Part shown: in pieces, positions 53,569 to 63,643 of the stretch
Numbering within the stretch: the first letter of the stretch is position 1
Layout: each line of letters opens with the position of its first letter
NCBI RefSeq assembly: GCF_023896955.1
Contig: NZ_JAMHIW010000003.1
Coordinates: forward strand, 1 to 64,000
Source of the DNA: Micromonospora sp. RHAY321
Lineage (GTDB): Bacteria; Actinomycetota; Actinomycetes; Mycobacteriales; Micromonosporaceae
Length of the DNA: 64,000 nt
Direction of reading: 5' to 3'
Program-made: the position numbers and the translations under genes
Notes under the pieces: model-generated
What the model was told of the DNA's origin: nothing
What the model saw: only the letters and a program-made list of their open reading frames with translations
The model's database searches: none

Positions 53569-54528
53569 TCAGGACTCGCGCAGCGAGCGGCCGGTCTTGG
53601 TGAGGAAGACGTCGTCCAGGCTGGGCCGGTGCAGCTCGATCGAGCGCAGGTCCAGCCCGGCCTGGTCGAGCCTGCGCAGCACCTGCGGGATCGCGGTGGC
53701 GCCCTCGTCGACGTAGAGGCGCAGGCCGCCCTCGTCGGCGGTCTCCAGCTTGTTGACGTACGGCTCGGCGTCGAGCAGCTGGGCGGCCTGTGGGGTGGCG
53801 GCCAGGTCGAGGCCGACCAGCACCACGTCGCCGGAGATCTCCCGCTTGAGTTCGGCCGGGGTGCCCTCGGCCACCACCTCGCCGTTGTCCATGATCGCGA
53901 TCCGGTCGCAGAGCGCGTCGGCCTCGTCCAGGTAGTGCGTGGTGATGAAGACCGTCATCCCGTCGCGGCGGAGCCGTCGGATCTCGTCCCACATGTGCGC
54001 GCGGCTCTGCGGGTCGAGGCCGGTGGTCGGCTCGTCCAGAAAGACGATCTTCGGCTCGTGGATGATGCCGAGCGCGATCTCCACCCGCCGGCGCTGACCG
54101 CCGGAGTAGGTCTTGCACTTGCGGTCGGCGTACTCGGTGAGCTGGAAGGCGTCCAGCGCGCGGGAGGCGCGCTGTTGCGCGTCGGCCTTGCCGATGCCGT
54201 ACATCCGCGCGTGCAACACCAGCTCCTCGCGGGCGGTCGACTCGTCCCAGGTGCTGCCGCCCTGCGGGACGTAACCGATCCGGCGGCGCACCTCGGCCGG
54301 GTCCTTGCGCAGGTCGGCGCCGGCGATGGTGGCCTCGCCACCATCGGGCTCGATCAGCGTGGCGAGCATCCGCAGCGTGGTGGTCTTGCCGGCGCCGTTC
54401 GGGCCGAGGAAGCCGAAGATCTCACCCTCGGCGACCTCGAGATTGACGCCGCGCACGGCGTCCACCGTCTTCGTCTCTCGACCCGCGCGGGAGCGGAACG
54501 ACTTCCGCAGCCCCCTGGTCTCGATCAT
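53569..54528 (-). CDS. ABC transporter ATP-binding protein (DrrA-like)
   Basis: 319 residues. Walker A GPNGAGKTTT, signature YSGGQRRRVEIA, Walker B IVFLDEPTTGLD, H-loop ITTHYLDEADAL. The C-terminal 90 residues (DVVLVGLDLAATPQAAQL ... DEGATAIPQVLRRL) form the DrrA-type regulatory extension. ATG 54528 has AGGAG 6 nt upstream. Forms the operon 54528-52796 with the permease. Promoter candidates on the minus strand: TTGACC with TAGCCT, the former inside the PadR-like dyad at 54640-54656. Confidence 0.94.
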   Translation of the reverse strand: MIETRGLRKSFRSRAGRETKTVDAVRGVNLEVAEGEIFGFLGPNGAGKTTTLRMLATLIEPDGGEATIAGADLRKDPAEVRRRIGYVPQGGSTWDESTAREELVLHARMYGIGKADAQQRASRALDAFQLTEYADRKCKTYSGGQRRRVEIALGIIHEPKIVFLDEPTTGLDPQSRAHMWDEIRRLRRDGMTVFITTHYLDEADALCDRIAIMDNGEVVAEGTPAELKREISGDVVLVGLDLAATPQAAQLLDAEPYVNKLETADEGGLRLYVDEGATAIPQVLRRLDQAGLDLRSIELHRPSLDDVFLTKTGRSLRES

Positions 54529-54639
54529 CTCTGCTCCTGGTCGTCCGGGCCGGCGGCGGCCGGCCGTCGAGAGGGGACGACGCCGGACGGCGCACTCCCC
54601 CGCTGTGCCGACAGCAGGCTAACGCGATATAGCTCTTAT

Positions 54640-54656
54640 GGTCAACGTTGATTATT
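54640..54656. promoter_or_regulatory. Candidate PadR operator at the drrAB-type promoter
   Basis: GGTCAACGTTGATTATT contains the perfect 10-bp dyad TCAACGTTGA at 54642-54651. On the minus strand it overlaps the likely -35 of the ABC operon. It shares GTCAANNTTGNNTANT with the site at 55278-55294. Confidence 0.55.
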
Positions 54657-55266
54657 TCGCGTCGGGCGCTCCGTCGGTCCACTGCGGCCAACCCTCGGCG
54701 TTCTCCAGCTCAGCAGGCAGGTACGACACTCCGGAGTCGATCTTCTCGGCGATCCGCTCGCACCAGGCCATCTCCGCCTCCGCCCGCGCCGACCAGAGCT
54801 CGAACATCCACCCGACGTGTACGGGCTTGGTGTTGCGCACCCAGTCCGACTGCAGGGAGGCGCGCATCGACTCGATGCCGGCGCGCAGCAGGTTGGCCCG
54901 GTTGCGCAGGGCCGCCGCAGCCTCGGACCGTGGCATCGCGGGCAGGAAGGAGAACGCCGCCGTGAACGGGTCCACCGGCTCGGAGAAGTTCCACCAGAGG
55001 TTGCGCAACAACGTCTCGAACTCGTCATCCCCCTTGGCGGTCACCTCGTAGGTGGTACGCGCCGGACGGGCACCCACCTGCTCGGTGGCGACGGCGCGCA
55101 GCAGCCCTTCCTCGGTGAGTTTGCGCAGCGCGTGGTAGATCGACCCGGGCTGCACGTTGGCCCATTTGTCGGCGCTCCAGCTCAACAGCTCGCGGCGCAC
55201 GTCGTAGCCGTGCACGGGCTGCATCCACCGCACCAGCCCGAGGATCATCATCCGAGTCGCAGACAC
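54652..55266 (-). CDS. PadR-family transcriptional regulator
   Basis: 204 residues, PadR winged helix at the N-terminus (MMILGLVRWMQPVHGYDVR, VQPGSIYHALRKLTEEGLL, ARTTYEVTAKGDDE) with a longer C-terminal helical dimerisation region (about 95-200). By position it controls the ABC exporter and itself. GTG 55266 is 6 nt after TACGCT, predicted leaderless. A copy of the putative operator lies just upstream (55278-55294), and another at the ABC promoter (54640-54656). Confidence 0.92.
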   Translation of the reverse strand: MSATRMMILGLVRWMQPVHGYDVRRELLSWSADKWANVQPGSIYHALRKLTEEGLLRAVATEQVGARPARTTYEVTAKGDDEFETLLRNLWWNFSEPVDPFTAAFSFLPAMPRSEAAAALRNRANLLRAGIESMRASLQSDWVRNTKPVHVGWMFELWSARAEAEMAWCERIAEKIDSGVSYLPAELENAEGWPQWTDGAPDAK

Positions 55267-55277
55267 CGCACAAGCGT

Positions 55278-55294
55278 ATTAGCCAAGTTTGACT
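55278..55294. promoter_or_regulatory. Candidate PadR operator at its own promoter
   Basis: On the minus strand reads AGTCAAACTTGGCTAAT, sharing GTCAANNTTGNNTANT with 54640-54656. It lies immediately upstream of the padR -10 box. Confidence 0.5.
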
Positions 55295-55398
55295 AGGGCC
55301 GGCAGGGACAGTGCGGCATCCCACACTGAGCGATCGTTAGGGCCACCTGGGTGGCCGATACACTCCCGGTCAGTAACCTGCCGGGAGGAGCCACGAAG

Positions 55399-57147
55399 GT
55401 GCGCAAGGTACTTATCGCCAACCGCGGCGAGATTGCCGTCCGGGTGATCCGCGCCTGCCGCGACGCCGGCCTGGGCAGTGTCGCGGTGTACGCGGACTCC
55501 GACCGCGACGCCCTGCACGCCACGCTCGCGGACGAGGCGTACGCCCTCGGCGGGGACAGCGCGACCGAGACGTACCTGCGCATCGACAAGCTGCTCGACG
55601 TGGCCGCCCGGGCCGGCGCCGACGCCGTGCACCCCGGCTACGGCTTCCTGTCCGAGAACGCCGACTTCGCCCAGGCCGTCATCGACGCGGGGCTGACCTG
55701 GATCGGCCCCACCCCACAGGCGATCCGGGACCTGGGTGACAAGGTCACCGCCCGGCACATCGCCCAGCGGGCCGGCGCGCCGCTGGTCCCCGGCACCCCG
55801 GACCCGGTGGCCAACCCGGACGAGGTGATGGCGTTCGCCGTCGACCACGGTCTGCCGGTCGCCATCAAGGCCGCCTTCGGTGGCGGCGGGCGCGGCCTCA
55901 AGGTGGCCCGGACCATGGAGGAGATCCCCCAGCTGTTCGAGTCGGCGACCCGGGAGGCCGTGGCGGCGTTCGGCCGGGGCGAGTGCTTCGTCGAGCGCTA
56001 CCTGGACCAGCCGCGGCACGTCGAGGCGCAGGTCCTCGCCGACCAGCACGGCAACGTGATCGTGGTCGGCACCCGGGACTGCTCGTTGCAGCGCCGGCAC
56101 CAGAAGCTGGTCGAGGAGGCGCCCGCGCCGTTCCTCACCGACGCCCAGCGCGCGCAGATCCACGACAGCGCCAAGGCGATCTGCCGTGAGGCCGGCTACC
56201 ACGGCGCCGGCACGGTGGAGTACCTGGTCGGCGCCGACGGCACCATCTCCTTCCTGGAGGTCAACACCCGGCTCCAGGTCGAGCACCCGGTGACCGAGGA
56301 GACCGCCGGCATCGACCTGGTCCGCGAGCAGTTCCGGATCGCCGACGGGGAGAAGCTGCGGATCACCGAGGACCCGACGCCGCGCGGGCACTCCATCGAG
56401 TTCCGGATCAACGGCGAGGACCCGGGCCGCAACTTCCTGCCCGCCCCGGGCACCGTCACCGCGCTGCGGCTGCCCACCGGCCCCGGCGTGCGGGTGGACA
56501 CCGGCATCTCGGCCGGGGACGTGATCGGCGGCAACTTCGACTCCCTGCTGGCCAAGGTCATCATCACCGGTGAGACGCGGGCCGAGGCGCTGGAGCGCGC
56601 CCGCCGCGCGCTCGACGAGATGGTGGTCGACGGGATGGCCACCGCGCTGCCGTTCCACCGGCTCGTGGTGCGGGACGAGGCGTTCACCGCCGAGCCGTTC
56701 ACCGTGCACACCCGGTGGATCGAGACCGAGTTCCACAACACCGTGGCGCCGTTCGGCGCCGCCAGCGTGGCCGAGGCGCCGGCCGAGCGCGAGACCGTCG
56801 TGGTCGAGGTGGGTGGCAAGCGGCTGGAGGTCAGCCTTCCCGCCGGCTTCGGCGGGGGTACGACCACCGCGGCGCCAGCCACGCGCAAGCCGACCCGGCG
56901 CGGCGGCGGGGCCAAGGCCGGCGCCCCGGTCGGTGGCGACGCGCTCACCTCGCCGATGCAGGGCACCATCGTCAAGATCGCAGTCGCCGACGGTGACACC
57001 GTGGCCGAGGGCGACCTGGTGGTGGTGCTGGAGGCGATGAAGATGGAGCAGCCGCTGCACGCTCACAAGGCGGGCACGGTCAGCGGGCTCACCGCCGAGG
57101 TCGGTGCCGTGATCACCGCCGGCGCCGCGATCTGCACCATCGCCTGA
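55399..57147 (+). CDS. accA: Acyl-CoA carboxylase alpha subunit (biotin carboxylase + BCCP)
   Basis: ATP-dependent biotin carboxylase fused to its biotin carrier, 582 residues. [42 protein letters not shown] (ATP grasp), [19 protein letters not shown], and the biotinylated EAMKMEQPL (Lys near 545) are all there. GTG 55399 has GGGAGGAG 8 nt upstream and is preferred over 55351, which would add 16 residues without a motif. It should pair with AccD5-type AccD and AccE, and be biotinylated by BirA in this window. Equivalent to AccA3 of mycobacteria by layout. Confidence 0.96.
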   Translation: MRKVLIANRGEIAVRVIRACRDAGLGSVAVYADSDRDALHATLADEAYALGGDSATETYLRIDKLLDVAARAGADAVHPGYGFLSENADFAQAVIDAGLTWIGPTPQAIRDLGDKVTARHIAQRAGAPLVPGTPDPVANPDEVMAFAVDHGLPVAIKAAFGGGGRGLKVARTMEEIPQLFESATREAVAAFGRGECFVERYLDQPRHVEAQVLADQHGNVIVVGTRDCSLQRRHQKLVEEAPAPFLTDAQRAQIHDSAKAICREAGYHGAGTVEYLVGADGTISFLEVNTRLQVEHPVTEETAGIDLVREQFRIADGEKLRITEDPTPRGHSIEFRINGEDPGRNFLPAPGTVTALRLPTGPGVRVDTGISAGDVIGGNFDSLLAKVIITGETRAEALERARRALDEMVVDGMATALPFHRLVVRDEAFTAEPFTVHTRWIETEFHNTVAPFGAASVAEAPAERETVVVEVGGKRLEVSLPAGFGGGTTTAAPATRKPTRRGGGAKAGAPVGGDALTSPMQGTIVKIAVADGDTVAEGDLVVVLEAMKMEQPLHAHKAGTVSGLTAEVGAVITAGAAICTIA

Positions 57148-57215
57148 GCTGCCCGGAAGGCCCTGACGGCCCCGGCGGAGGTCGGCCCGATGCACCGGGC
57201 GGGAGGCGTCGGCGG

Positions 57216-58109
57216 TCAGCGGAGGGTCTCGGCGGCGACCGCGCGGACGGCGGCGGTCAGGGCGTTCAGCACGTCCGACTCCAGCCTCCAGTGCTGCCAG
57301 TAGAGCGGGACGTCCAGGTGCCGGCCCGGCGCGAGGTCGACACAGCGACCGGCGGCCAGGTCGGCCTCGGCGATCTGTTCCGGCACCAGACTCCAGCCGA
57401 GCCCGAGCCGGATCGCCTCGCTGAAGGCCGGCACGGACGGCACGTAGTGCACCGGCGGGTCGAGCGGCCGGCCGGCCACCGCCCGGATGAAGCGGTGTTG
57501 CACCCGGTCCTTCCGGTCGAAGACGACCATCGGCGCGCCGGCCAGCGCGTCCGGGGTGAGCCCCTCGGCGAAGTGGGCGGAGACCAGCTCCGGCGTGGCC
57601 AGCGCGCGGTAGCGCATGGCGCCCAGCGGTAGCACCCGGCAGCCCTGCACGGCCTCCCGCTGGGCGGTCACCGCCGCCGTCACCGAACCGTCCCGGAGCA
57701 GCTCGGCGGTGTGGTCCTGGTCGTCCTGACGCAGGTCGAAGAAGAGCCCTGCCCGCTGCGGCAGTCGGGCCAGGGCGGCGGGGAACCAGGTGGCGAGCGA
57801 GTCCGCGTTGACCACCACAGCGACCCGGATGCGGCCGCCTCCGGCCAGCGGGCCGCGGGCGTCGGCCAGCGCCTCCAGTTCGAGCAGCGTGAGCTGACCG
57901 GCCAGGCGCAGCAACGGCCGGCCGGCCTCGGTCGCCACGCAGGGTCGGGTCCGGCGGACCAGCACCTGGCCGACGGTCTCCTCCAGTGCCTTGATCCGTT
58001 GGCTCACGGCCGACGGCGTGAGGTGCAGCAGCCGGGCCGCCGCCTCGAAGCTGCCCTCCGCGACCACCGCGGCGAGCGTCCGCAACTGCGCCGAGTCGAG
58101 ACCTTCCAT
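57216..58109 (-). CDS. lysG: LysR-family regulator of the ArgP/LysG type
   Basis: 297 residues. HTH at the N-terminus (LRTLAAVVAEGSFEAAARLL, LTPSAVSQRIKALEETVGQV), then the substrate-binding domain (about 90-297) with RIRVAVVVNADSLATWFPAAL typical of LysG/ArgP. These activators sense basic amino acids and switch on an adjacent LysE. ATG 58109 is 6 nt after TAAGCT, predicted leaderless, divergent from lysE with a 69-bp gap that must hold both promoters and operator. Confidence 0.93.
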   Translation of the reverse strand: MEGLDSAQLRTLAAVVAEGSFEAAARLLHLTPSAVSQRIKALEETVGQVLVRRTRPCVATEAGRPLLRLAGQLTLLELEALADARGPLAGGGRIRVAVVVNADSLATWFPAALARLPQRAGLFFDLRQDDQDHTAELLRDGSVTAAVTAQREAVQGCRVLPLGAMRYRALATPELVSAHFAEGLTPDALAGAPMVVFDRKDRVQHRFIRAVAGRPLDPPVHYVPSVPAFSEAIRLGLGWSLVPEQIAEADLAAGRCVDLAPGRHLDVPLYWQHWRLESDVLNALTAAVRAVAAETLR

Positions 58110-58178
58110 CAGGTCAGCTTAAGCTAGGTAAAAATGTTTAGCTGGACTGCATTCTCCTCCCGGTCTTAGCGTCGTTGC

Positions 58179-58775
58179 GTGCTCACCTCCGCCGTCGCCG
58201 GCTTCTCGATCTCCATCGCGCTCATCGTCGCCATCGGCGCCCAGAACGCCTTCGTCCTGCGTCAGGGCCTGCGCCGCGAGCACGTCGTCGCCGTCGTGCT
58301 CACCTGCGCCGTGTCGGACGCGCTGCTGATCACGGCGGGCGTCGCCGGGATCGGCACGCTGGTGACGGGCCGGCCGGGCGTGCTGACGGCGATCCGGTGG
58401 GGCGGCGCGGCGTTCCTGCTCTGCTACGCGGCGCTCGCCGCCCGCCGCGCCCTGCGTCCCGGCACCCTCGTGCCCACCGAGCGGCCGCCGGCCACGCTGG
58501 GGGCCACCCTGCTCACCTGCGCCGCCTTCACCTACCTGAACCCGCACGTCTATCTCGACACCGTGCTTCTCCTCGGCGGGGTTGCCCAGCAGCACCCACA
58601 CCGCTGGGTCTTCGGCGCCGGGGCCGCCCTGGCCAGCATGGTCTGGTTCACCGCCCTCGGCGTAGGCGCGCAGCGCCTCGCCCCGCTGCTGGCCCGTGCC
58701 GGGGCCTGGCGGGTGCTGGACGCGCTCATCGCCGTCGTGATGGCCGGGCTCGCCGTGGCGCTCCTGTTGGGCTGA
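58179..58775 (+). CDS. lysE: LysE/ArgO-type amino acid exporter
   Basis: Six-helix exporter of 198 residues. AIGAQNAFVLRQGLRREHV is the family signature, and AAFTYLNPHVYLDTVLLLGG the second; exports lysine or arginine. GTG 58179 is 6 nt after TAGCGT (58167-58172), predicted leaderless, divergent from its probable activator LysG. Confidence 0.94.
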   Translation: MLTSAVAGFSISIALIVAIGAQNAFVLRQGLRREHVVAVVLTCAVSDALLITAGVAGIGTLVTGRPGVLTAIRWGGAAFLLCYAALAARRALRPGTLVPTERPPATLGATLLTCAAFTYLNPHVYLDTVLLLGGVAQQHPHRWVFGAGAALASMVWFTALGVGAQRLAPLLARAGAWRVLDALIAVVMAGLAVALLLG

Positions 58776-58818
58776 CCCGCCCTGTGCGGGGCGACGTCGA
58801 CGGGAGTGTTATCCGTGA

Positions 58819-60300
<1,482 letters not shown>

Positions 60301-60318
60301 GCCCAGGGGGCGTGCACG

Positions 60319-60879
60319 TCAGGTGACGAGCCGGCGCAGGACGGCTCGGGCGGCCTCGCGTGGGTCTTCGCCGACCCGGTCCGGCAGTGCGCCCGCCAGC
60401 CAGAGGGTCGCGAAGCCGTGCGCGATCGACCAGGCCGCGAGCGAGTCCCGGTCGGGATCGGCGGGCGTGCCACGGGTCGGCAGTGCGGCCACCCCGGCCC
60501 GCAGTGCCGCCCGGGCCCGCCCCTGCGCGGTGACCACCTCGGCGTCGTCGGTCCGGTAGAGCTCGGGCCGGAACATCACCTCGAAGTGCGCGCGGTGCCG
60601 GACGGCGAAGTCGACGTACGCGACACCGGCTCCCAGCAGGTCGTCCCGCGCCTCGCTCAGCGTCTGCGCCAACAGGTCGAAGCCCTGGGCGGCCAGCGCG
60701 GTGAGCAGGCCCGCCTTGTCGCCGAAGTGGTGCGCGGGGGCGGCGTGCGAGACGCCGGCACGCCGGGCGAGGTCGCGCAGGCTCAGCGCGCCCGGCCCGA
60801 CCTCCTCGATCGCCTCCAGTGCGGCGGCGAGCAGTGCACGGCGCAGGTCGCCGTGGTGGTACGCGCGCGTTCCGGTCAT
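60319..60879 (-). CDS. TetR-family regulator
   Basis: 186 residues. DNA-binding domain (about 10-55) shows YHHGDLRRALLAAALEAIEE, LSLRDLARRAGVSHAAPAHH; the ligand domain begins GLLTALAAQGFDLLAQTL. ATG 60879 is 7 nt after TAGGAT (60892-60887), predicted leaderless. A 19-bp dyad at 60892-60910 overlaps that -10 and a related one lies at 60927-60945, so it likely represses itself and the divergent DoxX gene. The reading frame to 61380 is a shadow of that gene. Confidence 0.92.
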   Translation of the reverse strand: MTGTRAYHHGDLRRALLAAALEAIEEVGPGALSLRDLARRAGVSHAAPAHHFGDKAGLLTALAAQGFDLLAQTLSEARDDLLGAGVAYVDFAVRHRAHFEVMFRPELYRTDDAEVVTAQGRARAALRAGVAALPTRGTPADPDRDSLAAWSIAHGFATLWLAGALPDRVGEDPREAARAVLRRLVT

Positions 60880-60891
60880 GTTCGCGATCCT

Positions 60892-60910
60892 ATCTTGCCA
60901 TTGACAAGAT
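60892..60910. promoter_or_regulatory. TetR operator copy 1 (19-bp dyad)
   Basis: ATCTTGCCATTGACAAGAT: arms ATCTTGNCA with one mismatch. It begins on the TetR -10 box. Confidence 0.75.
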
Positions 60911-60926
60911 GCCCCTCCGGACCGCA

Positions 60927-60945
60927 ATCTTGTCACCGACAAGTT
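60927..60945. promoter_or_regulatory. TetR operator copy 2
   Basis: ATCTTGTCACCGACAAGTT, weaker dyad (7 of 9) of the same sequence, 17 bp before the DoxX start at 60962 and 35 bp from copy 1. Confidence 0.65.
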
Positions 60946-60961
60946 CGTGGAGGAGGATTCG

Positions 60962-61408
60962 ATGGCACCCCTGATCGCCCTGGTGGTCGGCACCACCCTG
61001 GCCCGGCTGGTCGGCGTGGCCGGCGTCGACGCGCTGGACGGCTGGCACCCCGCCCTGCGGGTCGGGCTGGCCCTGATGTTCGTGGTGACCGGCATGGCGC
61101 ACTTCGTCGGCCGACGGCGCGCCGACCTGATCGCGATGGTCCCGCCCCGCCTGCCAAGGCCGGGACTGCTCGTCACCCTGACCGGCGTGCTGGAACTGGT
61201 CGGCGCGATCGGCCTGCTGGTGCCGGCGACCGCCCGCCCGACGGCGGCCGGACTCGGCCTGCTGATGCTCGCGATGTTCCCGGCCAACGTCTCGGCCGCC
61301 CGCCGGGGGCTGACCCTCGCCGGGCGACCGGTCACCCCGCTCGGCACGCGCACCGCCCTGCAGATCGTGTTCGTGGCCACCGCTACGGCAATTTCGTTTG
61401 GCCCCTGA
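60962..61408 (+). CDS. DoxX-like membrane protein
   Basis: 148 residues with four helices, DoxX family by FVVTGMAHFVGRRRADLIAM and GVLELVGAIGLLVPATARPTAA. The function of the family is poorly known; some members support redox or stress roles. A strong ribosome binding site (GGAGGAGG) lies 7 nt before ATG 60962. It is controlled by the divergent TetR by operator position. Ends 25 nt before the MarR start. Confidence 0.85.
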   Translation: MAPLIALVVGTTLARLVGVAGVDALDGWHPALRVGLALMFVVTGMAHFVGRRRADLIAMVPPRLPRPGLLVTLTGVLELVGAIGLLVPATARPTAAGLGLLMLAMFPANVSAARRGLTLAGRPVTPLGTRTALQIVFVATATAISFGP

Positions 61409-61433
61409 CTATCAGGGCGCTAACGTGCCTCTC

Positions 61434-61916
61434 GTGGAACTCGTCACTCTCCAGGATGTGCCGCTCGGCCGGCTGCTGGTGGTGGCCGGGCACCTCGTCG
61501 GGCAGCGGTGGAACCGCTACCTCGCCGAGGAGCACGGCCTCACCCAGGCCGGCATGGTGACGCTGATGACCCTCGCCCGACACGGCGAACTGCCCCACCG
61601 GGAGGTCGCCGAGAAGGGCTTCGTCCGCCCGGCGACCCTCACCGGCATCGTCGACACCTTGGCCCGCGACGGGTTGGTCGAACGGCAGCGCGACGACAGC
61701 GACCGCCGCAGCGTCCGGCTCGCCATCACCCCCGCCGGCCGGGAGCGGGTGGCCGCCCTCACCACGTTGATGCACTCCGGACGCCCGCTCACGTCGGTCG
61801 ACGCCGACCCGGCGAAGGCCCAGGTGATCCGGGAGTTCCTGCTCGAAGTCATCGGCAGCGGGGACGACCCGCGGATGACCGGACGCGACACCGAACCGAA
61901 GGATCCGGCGTGCTGA
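61434..61916 (+). CDS. MarR-family transcriptional regulator
   Basis: 160 residues, winged helix typical of MarR (AEEHGLTQAGMVTLMTLARH, LPHREVAEKGFVRPATLTGI, DTLARDGLVERQRDDSDRRS). GTG 61434 is 7 nt after TAACGT (61421-61426), predicted leaderless. It overlaps the first ABC gene by 7 nt, so the three genes MarR-ABC-ABC form a coupled operon. By position it represses the exporter in response to a drug-like ligand. Confidence 0.93.
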   Translation: MELVTLQDVPLGRLLVVAGHLVGQRWNRYLAEEHGLTQAGMVTLMTLARHGELPHREVAEKGFVRPATLTGIVDTLARDGLVERQRDDSDRRSVRLAITPAGRERVAALTTLMHSGRPLTSVDADPAKAQVIREFLLEVIGSGDDPRMTGRDTEPKDPAC

Positions 61917-63643
61917 TCCGACTGCTGCGCGACAATCTGCGCCCCTACCACCAACCGTTGACGGCGGTGGTGCTGCTCCAGTTCGTGGGCACCATGGCCT
62001 CGCTCTACCTGCCCAGCCTCAACGCCGACATCATCGACCAGGGCGTGGCCCGGGGTGACACCGACTACATCGTGCGCACCGGCGGCTGGATGCTGCTGGT
62101 CAGCCTGATCCAGATCATCTGCTCGATCGCCGCCGTCTACCTGGGTGCGCGGATCGCGATGGGCTTCGGTCGGGACGTCCGTGCGTCGCTGTTCGGGCAC
62201 GTCAACCGCTTCTCGGCCCGCGAGGTGGCCCGGTTCGGCGCGCCGTCGCTGATCACCCGCAACACCAACGACGTGCAGCAGGTCCAGATGCTCGTGTTGA
62301 TGAGCTGCACGATGCTGGTCGCCGCGCCGATCATGAGTGTCGGCGGCGTGGCGATGGCACTCCGGGAGGACCTCGGGCTGTCCTGGCTGATGCTGGTCAG
62401 CGTGCCGGTGCTGGCCGTCGCCCTCAGCATGATCATCCGTCGGATGGTGCCCGGCTTCCGCCTGATGCAGACCCGGATCGACACGGTCAACCGGGTGCTG
62501 CGCGAGCAGATCACCGGCATCCGGGTCGTCCGCGCCTTCGTCCGCGAGCCGTACGAGACGGACCGCTTCGGCGTCGCCAACGCCGACCTGACCGCCACCG
62601 CCCTGCGTACCGGCCGGCTTCTGGCCCTGATCTTCCCGGTGGTCATGCTGGTGCTGAACGTCTCCAGCGTGGCCGTGCTCTGGTTCGGCGCGCAGCGGGT
62701 CGACGCCGGAGCGATCCAGGTCGGCGCTCTCACCGCCTTCCTGCAGTACCTGATGCAGATCCTGATGGCCGTCATGATGGCCACCTTCATGCTGATGATG
62801 GTGCCCCGGGCCTCGGTCTGCGCCGAGCGGATCGTCGAGGTGCTGGACACCGACTCGTCGGTGGTCCCCGCCGCCGCCCCGGTCACCGAGCTGCCCACCC
62901 GCGCCGAGCTGGAACTGCGCGGAGTGCGTTTCCAGTACCCGGGCGCGGTCGAGCCGGTCCTGCGGGACATCTCCTTCCGGGCCACCCCGGGCACCACCAC
63001 GGCGATCATCGGCAGCACCGGCGCCGGCAAGACGACCCTGCTGTCGCTCATTCCCCGCCTGGTCGACGTCACCGCCGGCGCGGTGCTGGTCGACGGTGTG
63101 GACGTGCGCGACCTGGCACCCGACGAGCTGTGGCGGCGCATCGGCCTGGTGCCGCAGCGGCCGTACCTGTTCACCGGCACCGTCGCCAGCAACCTGCGCT
63201 ACGGCAATCCGGACGCCACGGACGACGAGCTGTGGGCGGCGCTGGAGATCGCCCAGGCCCGCGAGTTCGTGGCCGAGATGCCCGGCGGGCTGGACGCCCC
63301 GATCGCCCAGGGCGGCAGCACCGTCTCCGGTGGGCAGCGGCAACGCCTGGCCATCGCGCGGGCCCTGGTGCGGCAACCGGAGATCTATCTCTTCGACGAC
63401 TCGTTCTCCGCGCTCGACCTCGGCACCGACGCGCGGCTGCGGGCGGCGCTGCGCCCGGTCACCGCCGACGCCGCCGTGGTGATCGTGGCCCAGCGGGTCT
63501 CCACGATCGTCGACGCCGACCAGATCATCGTGCTCGAGGACGGAGGGGTCGTCGGAGTGGGACGACACGAGGACCTGCTGGAGACCTGCCCGACGTATGC
63601 CGAGATCGTGTCCTCCCAGCAGACGGCGGAGGTGCCGGCATGA
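61910..63643 (+). CDS. ABC exporter half-transporter, first of a heterodimer
   Basis: 577 residues: six-helix membrane domain (about 15-320) then an ATPase domain. Walker A GSTGAGKTT, Q-loop VPQRPYLF, signature VSGGQRQRLAIARAL, Walker B IYLFDDSFSALD. The residue after Walker B is Asp, not the catalytic Glu, which marks a degenerate ATP site as in heterodimeric exporters (TM287/288, LmrCD). GTG 61910 overlaps the MarR stop by 7 nt. The partner starts at 63640. Drug or lipid export is likely. Confidence 0.94.
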   Translation: MLIRLLRDNLRPYHQPLTAVVLLQFVGTMASLYLPSLNADIIDQGVARGDTDYIVRTGGWMLLVSLIQIICSIAAVYLGARIAMGFGRDVRASLFGHVNRFSAREVARFGAPSLITRNTNDVQQVQMLVLMSCTMLVAAPIMSVGGVAMALREDLGLSWLMLVSVPVLAVALSMIIRRMVPGFRLMQTRIDTVNRVLREQITGIRVVRAFVREPYETDRFGVANADLTATALRTGRLLALIFPVVMLVLNVSSVAVLWFGAQRVDAGAIQVGALTAFLQYLMQILMAVMMATFMLMMVPRASVCAERIVEVLDTDSSVVPAAAPVTELPTRAELELRGVRFQYPGAVEPVLRDISFRATPGTTTAIIGSTGAGKTTLLSLIPRLVDVTAGAVLVDGVDVRDLAPDELWRRIGLVPQRPYLFTGTVASNLRYGNPDATDDELWAALEIAQAREFVAEMPGGLDAPIAQGGSTVSGGQRQRLAIARALVRQPEIYLFDDSFSALDLGTDARLRAALRPVTADAAVVIVAQRVSTIVDADQIIVLEDGGVVGVGRHEDLLETCPTYAEIVSSQQTAEVPA

